This document shows, in pieces, positions 1 through 7,583 of a stretch of DNA of 16,296 bases (positions are counted from its first letter, which is position 1; each line of letters starts with the position of its first letter). Source of the DNA: Hyphomonadaceae bacterium UBA2389 (GTDB taxonomy: Bacteria; Pseudomonadota; Alphaproteobacteria; Caulobacterales; Aquidulcibacteraceae). Both the position numbers and the translations under genes were made by a program. The DNA lies in assembly GCA_002343395.1 (NCBI GenBank), contig DDSN01000080.1, forward strand, positions 1 through 16,296, written 5' to 3'. The notes below the pieces were generated by a model that worked only from the letters and a program-made list of their open reading frames with translations, did no database searches and was not told the DNA's origin.

Positions 1-42
1 GTCGAGGTTGAGCACCATGCCGATTTGAGCGCGGACTTTCAT
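1..42 (-). CDS. narH: Respiratory nitrate reductase beta subunit, N-terminal fragment
   Basis: Only the first 14 codons are in the window; the gene continues off the left edge. They translate to MKVRAQIGMVLNLD, the typical NarH N-terminus that precedes the first ferredoxin-type cysteine cluster. NarH carries the iron-sulfur clusters that pass electrons from NarI to NarG on the cytoplasmic face of the membrane. The ATG overlaps the narG stop (ATGA), and a strong GGGAGG ribosome site lies 6 nt upstream inside the end of narG (49-54). Coupled translation of alpha and beta subunits is therefore likely. narJ and narI are expected beyond the edge but are not visible. Confidence 0.88.
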   Translation of the reverse strand, partial: MKVRAQIGMVLNLD

Positions 43-3000
43 TGGCCGCCTCCCACGCGATCTTGTGGTCTGGGTCGTTCAAGCCAGTCGACCTTGTTCA
101 TCTTGCGCACCAGGACGAACTCATCGCGGTTGCAACCCACCGTGCCGTAATAGTTGAAACCGTACGCAAGCTGCGCATAGCCGCCGATCATGTGCGTCGG
201 CTTCAACACGGCTCGCGTCACCGAATTGTGGATGCCGCCGCGTTGGCCGGTCGTTTCCGCCCCCGGCGTGTTCACGATCTTCTCCTGCGCGTGATACATG
301 TAGACCGTTCCTTCGCGCATACGCTGAGAGACGACCGCGCGCGCCGTCAACGCGCCGTTCGCATTGAACGCCTCCACCCAATCGTTGTCGACGATGCCGG
401 CTTTTCCCGCGTCCACTTCCGAGAGCCAAACCACCGGACCGCCGCGATTGAGCGTAAGCATCATCAGATTGTCGGTGTAGGTGGAGTGGATGCCCCATTT
501 TTGGTGCGGCGTGATGAAGTTGAGCACGATCTCCTTTTCGCCGTTGGGCTTGCGGCCCTTCACCGGATCGATCGTTTTCAGATCGACCGGGGGCTTGTAC
601 ACGCAGAGCTGCTCGCCGAAGGCGCGCATCCAGGAGTGATCCTGATAGAGCTGTTGGCGGCCCGTGAGCGTGCGCCACGGGATCAGCTCATGCACGTTGG
701 TGTAGCCGGCGTTGTAACAAACCTTTTCGCTCTCCAATCCAGACCAGATCGGCGAGGAGATAATCTTACGCGGTTGAGCCACCACGTCGCGGAAGCGAAT
801 TTTTTCGTCCTCCTTCGGGAGCGCGAGATGAGTGTGGTCGCGTCCTGTTTGCTTACCGAGCGCTTCCCAAGACTTGACCGCGACCTCGCCATTGGTTTCC
901 GGCGCCAACATCAGGACCGCCTCGCAGGCGTCGATATCGGTTTCGATGCGCGGCAATCCCTTGGTCGGCCCCTCCTCGCTCACGACGCCGTTCAGCCTGC
1001 CAAGCGCCTCCACCTCGTGTTCTGTGTTCCATGCCAGGCCCTTGCCTCCATTGCCGACTTTGCTCATCAGCGGCCCGAGCGCGGTGAAGCGCTTGTAGAG
1101 ATTCGGATAGTCCCGTTCGACGACGACCATGTTCGGGCCAGTTTTGCCGGGAACAAGTTCACACTCGCCTTTCCACCAGTCCTTCGGCTCAGGTCCTTGG
1201 GCGAGTTCGGCTGGGCTGTCGTGCTGGATCGGCGCGAGAACCAAGTCCTGCTCGACGCCCAGCGCTTCCGGCGCCACCTCGGAGAACTTCTTGGCGATGC
1301 CTTTGAAAATGTCCCAATCGGACCGGCATTCCCAGGCTGGGTCCACCGCCGCTGTCAGCGGGTGGATGAAGGGGTGCATGTCGGACGTGTTCAGATCGTT
1401 CTTCTCGTACCAAGTCGCCGTCGGCAGCACGATGTCGGAATAGACCGCCGTGGTGCTCATACGGAAATCGATGGTGACGAGCAGATCAAGCTTTCCCTCG
1501 GGTCCTTGGTCGCGCCACGTCACGTCGACGGGCTTGCGGCGCCCGCTCTCGCCAAGGTCCTTGCCCATCACGCCATGCGACGTGCCGAGTAGATGTTTCA
1601 GGAAATACTCGTGGCCTTTGCCCGACGATCCCAGCAGGTTCGACCGCCACACGAACATGTTGCGCGGGAAATTTTCCGGCGCATCGGGGTCCATGCAGCT
1701 CAGCTCAAGCCGCTTCGCCGAGAGCTCGCGCACGGCGTACGCTTTCGGATCCATGCTTTCCGCCTTCGCACGTCGGCACACCTCAAGCGGATTGACTTTC
1801 AGCGCCGGCGTCGACGGCAGCCAACCCATGCGTTCGGCCTTGGCGTTGTAGTCGATGAAGGTCTGACCCCACGCGCCGTCAGGCGCGGTCGGCGAAAGCA
1901 GTTCATCGACGTCGAGTGTCTCGTAGCGCCACTGATCGGAGTGAGCATAGAAAAAGCTCGTCGAGTTTTGCTGGCGCGGCGGCCTGATCCAATCCAACGC
2001 GAACGCCAACGGCGCCCAACCGGACTGCGGACGCAGCTTCTCTTGCCCAACATAGTGCGACCAGCCGCCGCCAGATTGGCCGACGCAGCCGCACATCACC
2101 AGGAGGTTGATCACGCCCCGGTAGTTCATGTCCATGTGGTACCAATGGTTCATCGCCGCGCCGATGATGATCATCGAGCGGCCACTGGTTTTCTCGGCGT
2201 TCGACGCAAATCCGCGCGCGGTGGCGATGATCTGCGCGCGCGGGACGCTGGTGACGGCTTCGGCCCAGGCGGGCGTATAGGGCTCGAGGTCGTCGAAACC
2301 CCTCGGCAGGTGTTCTCCGCCGAGGCCTTGATCGACGCCATAATTCGCAAGGAAGAGATCATAAACGCTGGCGACAAGCGTCTCGCCGTCCTTCAGCGCC
2401 AATTTCTTCACCGGAATGTTGCGCTTCAACGTGCTGGGATGATCCGTCGACGCAAACCCGTTTGACGCGGCATTGGCGAAGTACGGGAACAGCACTTCAG
2501 CGACTTGGTCGTGCGCGCCCTTGAGGCCCAGGCGCAGCTTCACGTCGCGCCCACTGGCGTCCTTCTCTTCAAGGTTCCATTTGCCCTGTTCGCCCCAACG
2601 GAACCCGATGGCGCCCGAGGGAACAACGACCTCGCCCGACGCCTGGTCTACAGAAACCGTTTTCCAGTCTGGATTGTTTGCCTGGCCCAGATTGTCGGCG
2701 AAATCCGATGCGCGTAGCAGGCGCTCCGGCACGTACGCGCCATCTTTTGCGACCAAACGCACCAGCAACGGCATGTCCGTGTACTTGCGCACATAGTCGC
2801 GGAAGTACGGCACGTCCCGGTCGCGATGGAACTCCGTCAACACGACATGCCCCATCGCCATGGCAAGCGCGGCGTCCGTACCCTGCTTTACGCTGATCCA
2901 AAGGTCGGCGAATTTCGACGCTTCGGAATAGTCTGGGCTAATAACGACCGACTTCGTGCCCTTGTAGCGCACCTCCGTATAGAAGTGCGCGTCCGGCGTA

Positions 3001-3779
3001 CGCGTCTGCGGAACGTTGGAGCCCCACACGATGATGAAGCCGGAATTATACCAGTCCGCGCTCTCCGGCACGTCGGTTTGCTCGCCCCATGTTTGCGGAG
3101 AGGCCGGCGGCAGATCGCAATACCAATCGTAAAATGAACCGCACGCGCCGCCGAGCAACTGCAGGTAACGTGCGCCGGCGGCGTATGAGACCATCGACAT
3201 CGCTGGGATCGGCGAGAAACCGAACACACGATCGGGGCCCCATTTCTTCACTGTGTAGGCGTTCGCCGCGGCGATGATCTCCGTGACCTCTTCCCATTTC
3301 GCCCGCACGAAGCCGCCGCCGCCGCGCCGCGCCATATAGGATTTGCGCTTTGCGGCGTCTTCAACGATGGACGCCCACGCCGCGATCGGCGGCTTATGGG
3401 CGCGCGCCTCGCGCCATAGCTTCACCAGGCGCGCCCGCACCAGCGGATATTTTACACGGTTCGACGAGTATAGGTACCAAGAGTAGGACGCCCCGCGCGA
3501 ACAGCCGCGCGGCTCGTGATTGGGCAGATCAGGCCGCGTGCGCGGATAGTCCGTCTGTTGCGTCTCCCAGGTGACGATGCCGCCCTTGACGTAGATCTTC
3601 CACGAGCACGAGCCCGTGCAGTTGGCGCCGTGCGTCGAGCGCACGATCTTGTCGTGCTGCCAACGATGACGGTAGGCCTCTTCCCAAGTGCGGTCTTCGT
3701 TGTTCATCACGCCGTGACCGTCCGAGAACGTTTCGGTTTTGCGGGTGAAGAACAGCAAGCGATCGAGAACGTGACTCAT
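39..3779 (-). CDS. narG: Respiratory nitrate reductase alpha subunit NarG (molybdenum catalytic subunit)
   Basis: A complete 1246-residue protein, about the length of E. coli NarG. It reduces nitrate to nitrite at a Mo-bis-MGD centre on the cytoplasmic side, taking electrons from quinol through NarI and NarH. The FS0 [4Fe-4S] ligands are visible as His50, Cys54, Cys58 and Cys93 (HGANCTGSCSW, then RGCSRG), the unusual His-plus-three-Cys pattern of NarG. The Mo-ligating aspartate is Asp222 in YCDLPPASPQTWGEQTD. The body is uninterrupted and highly conserved (for example RTPDAHFYTEVRYKG and the C-terminal GCNRDEF). The start ATG lies 10 nt after the narK stop, and GAGG at 3788-3791 sits 8 nt before it, so narK and narG are one operon. 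NarG is membrane-bound through NarI and distinct from periplasmic NapA. Its need for Mo cofactor fits the nearby moaA. Confidence 0.98.
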   Translation of the reverse strand: MSHVLDRLLFFTRKTETFSDGHGVMNNEDRTWEEAYRHRWQHDKIVRSTHGANCTGSCSWKIYVKGGIVTWETQQTDYPRTRPDLPNHEPRGCSRGASYSWYLYSSNRVKYPLVRARLVKLWREARAHKPPIAAWASIVEDAAKRKSYMARRGGGGFVRAKWEEVTEIIAAANAYTVKKWGPDRVFGFSPIPAMSMVSYAAGARYLQLLGGACGSFYDWYCDLPPASPQTWGEQTDVPESADWYNSGFIIVWGSNVPQTRTPDAHFYTEVRYKGTKSVVISPDYSEASKFADLWISVKQGTDAALAMAMGHVVLTEFHRDRDVPYFRDYVRKYTDMPLLVRLVAKDGAYVPERLLRASDFADNLGQANNPDWKTVSVDQASGEVVVPSGAIGFRWGEQGKWNLEEKDASGRDVKLRLGLKGAHDQVAEVLFPYFANAASNGFASTDHPSTLKRNIPVKKLALKDGETLVASVYDLFLANYGVDQGLGGEHLPRGFDDLEPYTPAWAEAVTSVPRAQIIATARGFASNAEKTSGRSMIIIGAAMNHWYHMDMNYRGVINLLVMCGCVGQSGGGWSHYVGQEKLRPQSGWAPLAFALDWIRPPRQQNSTSFFYAHSDQWRYETLDVDELLSPTAPDGAWGQTFIDYNAKAERMGWLPSTPALKVNPLEVCRRAKAESMDPKAYAVRELSAKRLELSCMDPDAPENFPRNMFVWRSNLLGSSGKGHEYFLKHLLGTSHGVMGKDLGESGRRKPVDVTWRDQGPEGKLDLLVTIDFRMSTTAVYSDIVLPTATWYEKNDLNTSDMHPFIHPLTAAVDPAWECRSDWDIFKGIAKKFSEVAPEALGVEQDLVLAPIQHDSPAELAQGPEPKDWWKGECELVPGKTGPNMVVVERDYPNLYKRFTALGPLMSKVGNGGKGLAWNTEHEVEALGRLNGVVSEEGPTKGLPRIETDIDACEAVLMLAPETNGEVAVKSWEALGKQTGRDHTHLALPKEDEKIRFRDVVAQPRKIISSPIWSGLESEKVCYNAGYTNVHELIPWRTLTGRQQLYQDHSWMRAFGEQLCVYKPPVDLKTIDPVKGRKPNGEKEIVLNFITPHQKWGIHSTYTDNLMMLTLNRGGPVVWLSEVDAGKAGIVDNDWVEAFNANGALTARAVVSQRMREGTVYMYHAQEKIVNTPGAETTGQRGGIHNSVTRAVLKPTHMIGGYAQLAYGFNYYGTVGCNRDEFVLVRKMNKVDWLERPRPQDRVGGGQ

Positions 3780-3789
3780 CTCTTAGACC

Positions 3790-6522
3790 TCACTCAGCCG
3801 CGACCGGTCGGCGCTGGCGGTTGTTTTCGACATCGAACAGCACGCCGCCTGGCCGCGCGTAGACCCACCAGGTGATCGCAAGGCACGAGACATAGAACGC
3901 GAGGAAGCCGTAAAGCGCTGCTTCGGCGCCGCCAGTCTCCGCTATCGAGAAGCCAAAGCTCTTTGGAATGAAGAAGGCGCCATAGGCGGCGATTGCCGAG
4001 GTGAAGCCGGTGATCGCCGCGCTTTCCTTCTCCGCCTGCTTCAGCTGGTCCGCCGCTGAGAGTTGCGGTTCAAGCCGCGCCACTTCCTTGCGCATGATCG
4101 CGGGGATCATTTGGAACGTGGATGCATTGCCAACGCCGCTGGCGAAGAAGAGCAGCATGAACGAGGCGAAGAAGCCCATGAATGCGCCTGGCTGGTCCTT
4201 GATCGCGAGGAAGTAGAGCACCCCACACGTCCCAAGCATCATCAGCGCGAAAACCGCGAGCGTGACCTTGGCGCCGCCGTACTTGTCCGAGACCCAGCCC
4301 GTGAGCGAGCGAGACAGCGCGCCCACCAACGGCCCGAGGAACGCGATTTGCAGCACGTTCACGTCCGGGAATTGGGTTTTGGTCAGTAGCGGGAAGGCCG
4401 CCGAGTAGCCGATGAACGACCCGAACGTGCCGGTATAAAGCCAGCACATGATCCAGTTCTGCGTACGCTTGAAGATCACGGCCTGATCAGCGAACGAGGC
4501 TTTGGCGGTCGAAAGATCGTTCATCCCAAACCAAGCCGCGAAGGCGCTGGCGACGATGAACGGAACCCAGATGAAGCCAGCATTTTGAAGGAAAAGGCGC
4601 TCGCCTTCGCCCGTGGTTTGCGGAGAGCCGCCCAATGAACCGAAAACGCTCATCGTGATGATGATCGGCACGATGAACTGCATGACGCTCACACCGAGAT
4701 TGCCGAGGCCCGCGTTGAGGGCGAGCGCGTTGCCCTTTTCCTTCTTCGGGAAGAAGAACCCGATGTTTGACATCGATGACGCGAAATTGCCGCCGCCGAA
4801 GCCGCAGAGCAGCGCCAGCGCGAGCATGACCCAGTAAGGCGTCTCGGGATTCTGCACCGCGAAGCCAATGCCCAGCGCGGGGATGAGCAGCGACCATGTC
4901 GTGATCGTCGTCCACAAGCGCCCGCCAAACACCGGCACCATGAAGCTGTAGAAGATACGCAGCGTCGCGCCTGAAAGCCCCGGTAAGGCAGCCAGCCAGA
5001 AGAGCTGATCGGTATCGTAGGCGAAGCCAATGCTTGGCAATTTGGCGACCACGATAGACCACACCATCCACACCGAGAACGAGAGCAGCAGCGCGGGGAT
5101 CGATAGCCAAAGGTTGCGGTTGGCGATCGTCTTCCCCGTGGCTCTCCAAAACTCCGCATCCTCAGGCCGCCAATCGGTAATCAGCTTCGGCGCAAGCGCC
5201 TCCGCCTGCTTCGGCGTGTGGACGGGTTGCATTTCCGGCAGTTGCGGCAGTTCCTTCAATGCGCCTGCCGCAGCCTCGCGCTCCATGTGCAGGATGGCGA
5301 AGTGCATCCAAAGGAGAGAAGCCGACACGACAAAGAAAAGCAGCATGAAGCAGCTTGTCCAAATACCGGTGAGATCGTTCAGAATGCCAAACAGGATCGG
5401 GAGAACGAAGCCGCCGAGGCCGCCGATCATCCCTACGAGCCCGCCCACCGATCCAACGTCCTTCGGGTAGTAGATCGGGATGTGCTTGAAGACGGCGGCC
5501 TTGCCGAGGCTCATGAAGAACCCCAGCACGAAGGCGACGACGATGAAGCCGATCGGCCCCAAGGCGAAGCGGAACTGGATCGGCCCGTCAATGCCGTCGA
5601 TGATGTAGGTGGTCGCCGGATACGAAAGAACGAACGTCGCCGCTATCGAGACAAGGAAGGTCCAATACATCACCTTCCGCGCGCCGACCTTGTCCGACAA
5701 AAAGCCGCCGTAAATCCGGAACAGCGAGGCCGGGATTGAGTACGCCGCGGCGACCATGCCGGCGGTGCGCAGATCAAAACCATAGGCGCCGATCAGGTAG
5801 CGCGGCAGCCACAGCGACAGGGCGACGAACGCGCCAAAAACGAAGAAGTAGTAGAGCGAGAAGCGCCACACCTGGACGTTCTTGAGCGGCTCGAATTGTT
5901 CGGCGAGCGAGCGCGCTTTCACGCCCGCCTTGCGCCGCGCCTGCAGATCCGGATCATCCTTTGTTGTTATGAAAAACAAGACGGCCATGATCGCGAGGCC
6001 AGCCGCCCAAATCTTTGCGACCGATTCCCATCCCATGGATGCGAGGACGATCGGCGCCGCGAACTTCGTCACAGCCGCGCCCACATTCCCGGCGCCGAAA
6101 ATGCCCAGCGCCGTGCCTTGAGTTTTCTGTGGGAAGAATTTCGAAACGTAGGTGATGCCGACCGCGAATGAGCCCCCGGCGATGCCAACACCGAGCGCCG
6201 CCATAAGGAATTGTGGGTAGGTCTCGGCGTAGGAGAGCAAGAACGTCGCCACCGCCGCTGACAGCATCACGCCCGCATAAACAATGCGACCGCCGATCTG
6301 ATCGGTCCAAACGCCGAGCAAGAGGCGGATCAGCGACCCGGTAAGGATCGGCGTTCCGATCAGCAGCCCGAACTGTGTTTCGCTGAGCCCCAGATCGTTC
6401 TTTATCTGTACGCCAAGGATCGAGAAAATCGTCCACACCGCAAAGCACGTCGTGAATGCGATAGTGCTCATCCATAGCGCGCCGGATGCTCCCGACGCCG
6501 GTCTTTCAGTCGCGGTGACCAT
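3790..6522 (-). CDS. narK: Fused two-domain nitrate/nitrite transporter (NarK1-NarK2 type)
   Basis: Two major-facilitator domains of the nitrate/nitrite porter family are joined in one chain of about 910 residues. The first spans about residues 16-413, a hydrophilic linker 414-469, and the second 470-893. Each keeps the two membrane arginines expected to bind nitrate: IRLLLG and FRIYGG in domain 1, LRIFYS and SRSLTG in domain 2. Domain 2 has the family signature GFGGGNFASSMSNIGFFFPK; domain 1 has a type 1 version (GIAGGSFAVGITYVSKFFPQ). In the Paracoccus fusion, domain 1 acts as a nitrate/proton symporter and domain 2 as a nitrate/nitrite antiporter; the same split is inferred here. The ATG at 6522 is preferred because AAGGGGCAGGG precedes it and homology begins soon after. 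In-frame ATGs at 6573 and 6558 would add 17 or 12 residues without recognisable conservation, and the 6573 ATG would lie in the predicted promoter. Confidence 0.95.
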   Translation of the reverse strand: MVTATERPASGASGALWMSTIAFTTCFAVWTIFSILGVQIKNDLGLSETQFGLLIGTPILTGSLIRLLLGVWTDQIGGRIVYAGVMLSAAVATFLLSYAETYPQFLMAALGVGIAGGSFAVGITYVSKFFPQKTQGTALGIFGAGNVGAAVTKFAAPIVLASMGWESVAKIWAAGLAIMAVLFFITTKDDPDLQARRKAGVKARSLAEQFEPLKNVQVWRFSLYYFFVFGAFVALSLWLPRYLIGAYGFDLRTAGMVAAAYSIPASLFRIYGGFLSDKVGARKVMYWTFLVSIAATFVLSYPATTYIIDGIDGPIQFRFALGPIGFIVVAFVLGFFMSLGKAAVFKHIPIYYPKDVGSVGGLVGMIGGLGGFVLPILFGILNDLTGIWTSCFMLLFFVVSASLLWMHFAILHMEREAAAGALKELPQLPEMQPVHTPKQAEALAPKLITDWRPEDAEFWRATGKTIANRNLWLSIPALLLSFSVWMVWSIVVAKLPSIGFAYDTDQLFWLAALPGLSGATLRIFYSFMVPVFGGRLWTTITTWSLLIPALGIGFAVQNPETPYWVMLALALLCGFGGGNFASSMSNIGFFFPKKEKGNALALNAGLGNLGVSVMQFIVPIIITMSVFGSLGGSPQTTGEGERLFLQNAGFIWVPFIVASAFAAWFGMNDLSTAKASFADQAVIFKRTQNWIMCWLYTGTFGSFIGYSAAFPLLTKTQFPDVNVLQIAFLGPLVGALSRSLTGWVSDKYGGAKVTLAVFALMMLGTCGVLYFLAIKDQPGAFMGFFASFMLLFFASGVGNASTFQMIPAIMRKEVARLEPQLSAADQLKQAEKESAAITGFTSAIAAYGAFFIPKSFGFSIAETGGAEAALYGFLAFYVSCLAITWWVYARPGGVLFDVENNRQRRPVAAE

Positions 6523-6596
6523 GGTCCCTGCCCCTTCATTGGCCGTATTCGGCCTCATGTTCGGACTGACCATGCGCCGCCTCGGCGCCGCAGCGC

Positions 6597-6610
6597 TTGA
6601 TAACTGTTAA
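6597..6610 (-). promoter_or_regulatory. Weak FNR-type box at the proximal narK promoter
   Basis: TTGATAACTGTTAA has one perfect half-site (TTGAT) and one degraded half-site (GTTAA, 3 of 5), inside a wider imperfect dyad running from GCTT to AAGC. Its centre is 41.5 bp upstream of about 6562 on the narK strand. A CATGGT at 6569-6574, weakly like a -10, falls where a class II promoter would need it. That start would leave about 40 nt of leader before the preferred narK ATG at 6522. Confidence 0.5.
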
Positions 6611-6646
6611 GCGGCTTTGCCCTAGCGGGCGAAATAAGTGGCCGCT

Positions 6647-6681
6647 GCAAGTCTGTGGGGCCGCAAGGCCGTAGACTTTGC
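6647..6681. repeat. Imperfect stem-loop in the narK upstream region
   Basis: The arms GCAAGTCT and AGACTTTGC pair with one bulged T. Inside them, past a small internal loop, GGCC-GCAA-GGCC forms a four-base stem with a four-base loop. It would be in the narK mRNA only if transcription starts upstream of 6681. With the proximal start near 6562 it would be DNA-level structure only. It lacks the uridine run directly after the stem that a terminator would need. Function is unknown. Confidence 0.45.
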
Positions 6682-6711
6682 TTCGGGAATTGCTGTTTTT
6701 CGCGTGCGCAC

Positions 6712-6725
6712 TTGAATAAACTCAA
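6712..6725. promoter_or_regulatory. Second, degenerate FNR-type box
   Basis: The sequence TTGAATAAACTCAA keeps the full TTGA-N6-TCAA core and matches 8 of 10 consensus positions. Its centre lies 42 bp from that of the perfect box at 6754-6767, so two bound dimers would face the same side of the helix. It could take part in narK activation from a distance or modulate the regulator promoter. No good -10 was found at the standard distance on the narK side. Confidence 0.5.
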
Positions 6726-6753
6726 GGCCAAGCGCCTTCGGTGGCCAGTGTAG

Positions 6754-6767
6754 TTGATGGAAATCAA
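6754..6767 (+). promoter_or_regulatory. Perfect FNR/DNR-type box and class II promoter of the Crp/Fnr gene
   Basis: The sequence TTGATGGAAATCAA matches the FNR consensus TTGAT-N4-ATCAA at all ten defined bases. Its centre (6760.5) is 41.5 bp upstream of position 6802. A -10-like TACTGA at 6790-6795 would place transcription start at about that point. This is the classic class II activator geometry. The leader would be only about 14 nt and contains GAGG (6805-6808), 7 nt before the ATG at 6816. The box and spacing are seen directly; activation, and by which family member, is inferred. Confidence 0.85.
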
Positions 6768-6815
6768 GAAGTCCTTGGCCGCTTCCGCCTACTGATTTCT
6801 TTGTGAGGTTTAGAC

Positions 6816-7583
6816 ATGCGCCCAACAGACATTCCCAAGGTCCGCGCGCTGCCGATGTTCGCGAACGTCAGCGGCGACACGTTCAGCCGCGTCACTGGCT
6901 CCGCCTATCTGCAGCGCTTCCCGGCCAACACGACGCTGCTGCTCGAGGGAGACCCCGTCGACTTTCTTTATGTGTTGCTGGAGGGGCAGGTCGAGTTGCA
7001 GGGCACGTGGAAAGACAAGGAAACAACGCTCACGATTCTGCGCCCTGTTTCCACGTTCATTCTCGCCGCCGTTGTTCTTGACGCGGACGCGCTCATGTCG
7101 GCGCGTACCCTGGATCGCTGCGAAATCCTGATGATATCCGGCGACGCCATCCGGCAAAACATGGCCGAGGACGCGGTGTTCGCGGTCGCCATCGCGCGCG
7201 AGCTCTCCGGCTGCTACCGCGGCCTAGTTCGGACCATCAAAAACCAGAAGCTGCGCGGCGGCGTCGAGCAGCACGCGAATTATCTACTCACCCTGCGGGC
7301 CAAATCTGGTGGCGGCGACAAAGTGCATTTGCCCCACGAGAAGCGCGTCCTGGCCGCGCTCCTTGGCATGACGCCCGAGAATCTCTCGCGCGCCTTCGCC
7401 ACGCTTGGCGGCTATGGCGTGGAAGTGAATGGGGCCGAGGTTCGCCTGGGCAAACTTCGCGACCTCGAACGACTCGCGCGCCCAGACCCGCTGATCGACA
7501 ATTACGCGCCGCGCGCGCCCCTGCTCGCGGAGGCCGATGCTGAAGTGTGGTCGACCGAGCACCAGCGCACGGGCGCCGCTTAG
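6816..7583 (+). CDS. Crp/Fnr-family transcriptional regulator, cysteine-less (NarR/DNR-like)
   Basis: A 255-residue protein with an N-terminal cyclic-nucleotide-like effector domain (about 10-110), a long dimerisation helix (about 115-148) and a C-terminal winged helix-turn-helix (about 170-215). The recognition helix MTPENLSRAF places Glu188, Ser191 and Arg192 in the E-x-x-S-R arrangement by which FNR and DNR read TTGA, matching the boxes upstream of narK and moaA. The cysteine cluster that holds the oxygen-sensing [4Fe-4S] in FNR is absent; the only cysteines are Cys102 and Cys133. It is therefore not a classical FNR and may respond to NO, nitrate or nitrite. Paracoccus NarR, which controls narKGHJI, is the closest functional parallel I know; DNR/NnrR is the alternative. 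A perfect FNR box precedes it, so it may be autoregulated or lie below an FNR. Its TAG overlaps the moaA stop by 4 bp. Confidence 0.9.
   Translation: MRPTDIPKVRALPMFANVSGDTFSRVTGSAYLQRFPANTTLLLEGDPVDFLYVLLEGQVELQGTWKDKETTLTILRPVSTFILAAVVLDADALMSARTLDRCEILMISGDAIRQNMAEDAVFAVAIARELSGCYRGLVRTIKNQKLRGGVEQHANYLLTLRAKSGGGDKVHLPHEKRVLAALLGMTPENLSRAFATLGGYGVEVNGAEVRLGKLRDLERLARPDPLIDNYAPRAPLLAEADAEVWSTEHQRTGAA

Larger units (their letters stand above)
6523..6815. other. Divergent regulatory region between narK and the Crp/Fnr gene
   Basis: No credible gene is present. The region is more AT-rich than its neighbours and holds three FNR-type dyads (centres near 6603.5, 6718.5 and 6760.5), a long stem-loop (6647-6681) and the promoters for both flanking genes. 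The outer perfect box serves the rightward regulator gene. The box nearest narK is about 41 bp upstream of a plausible narK transcription start near 6562. The middle and right boxes are 42 bp apart, close to four helical turns. Confidence 0.75.

Noticed and set aside
42..1592. A 516-codon open frame on the + strand, antisense to narG
   Set aside because: It lies wholly over narG, whose sequence is strongly conserved, and its Arg/His/Leu-rich composition is typical of shadow frames in GC-rich DNA. No family was recognised.
6647..6698. Stem-loop followed by a T-run (6694-6698), considered as a terminator
   Set aside because: The T-run is 12 bases after the stem, and no rightward gene ends before it, since narK reads leftward.
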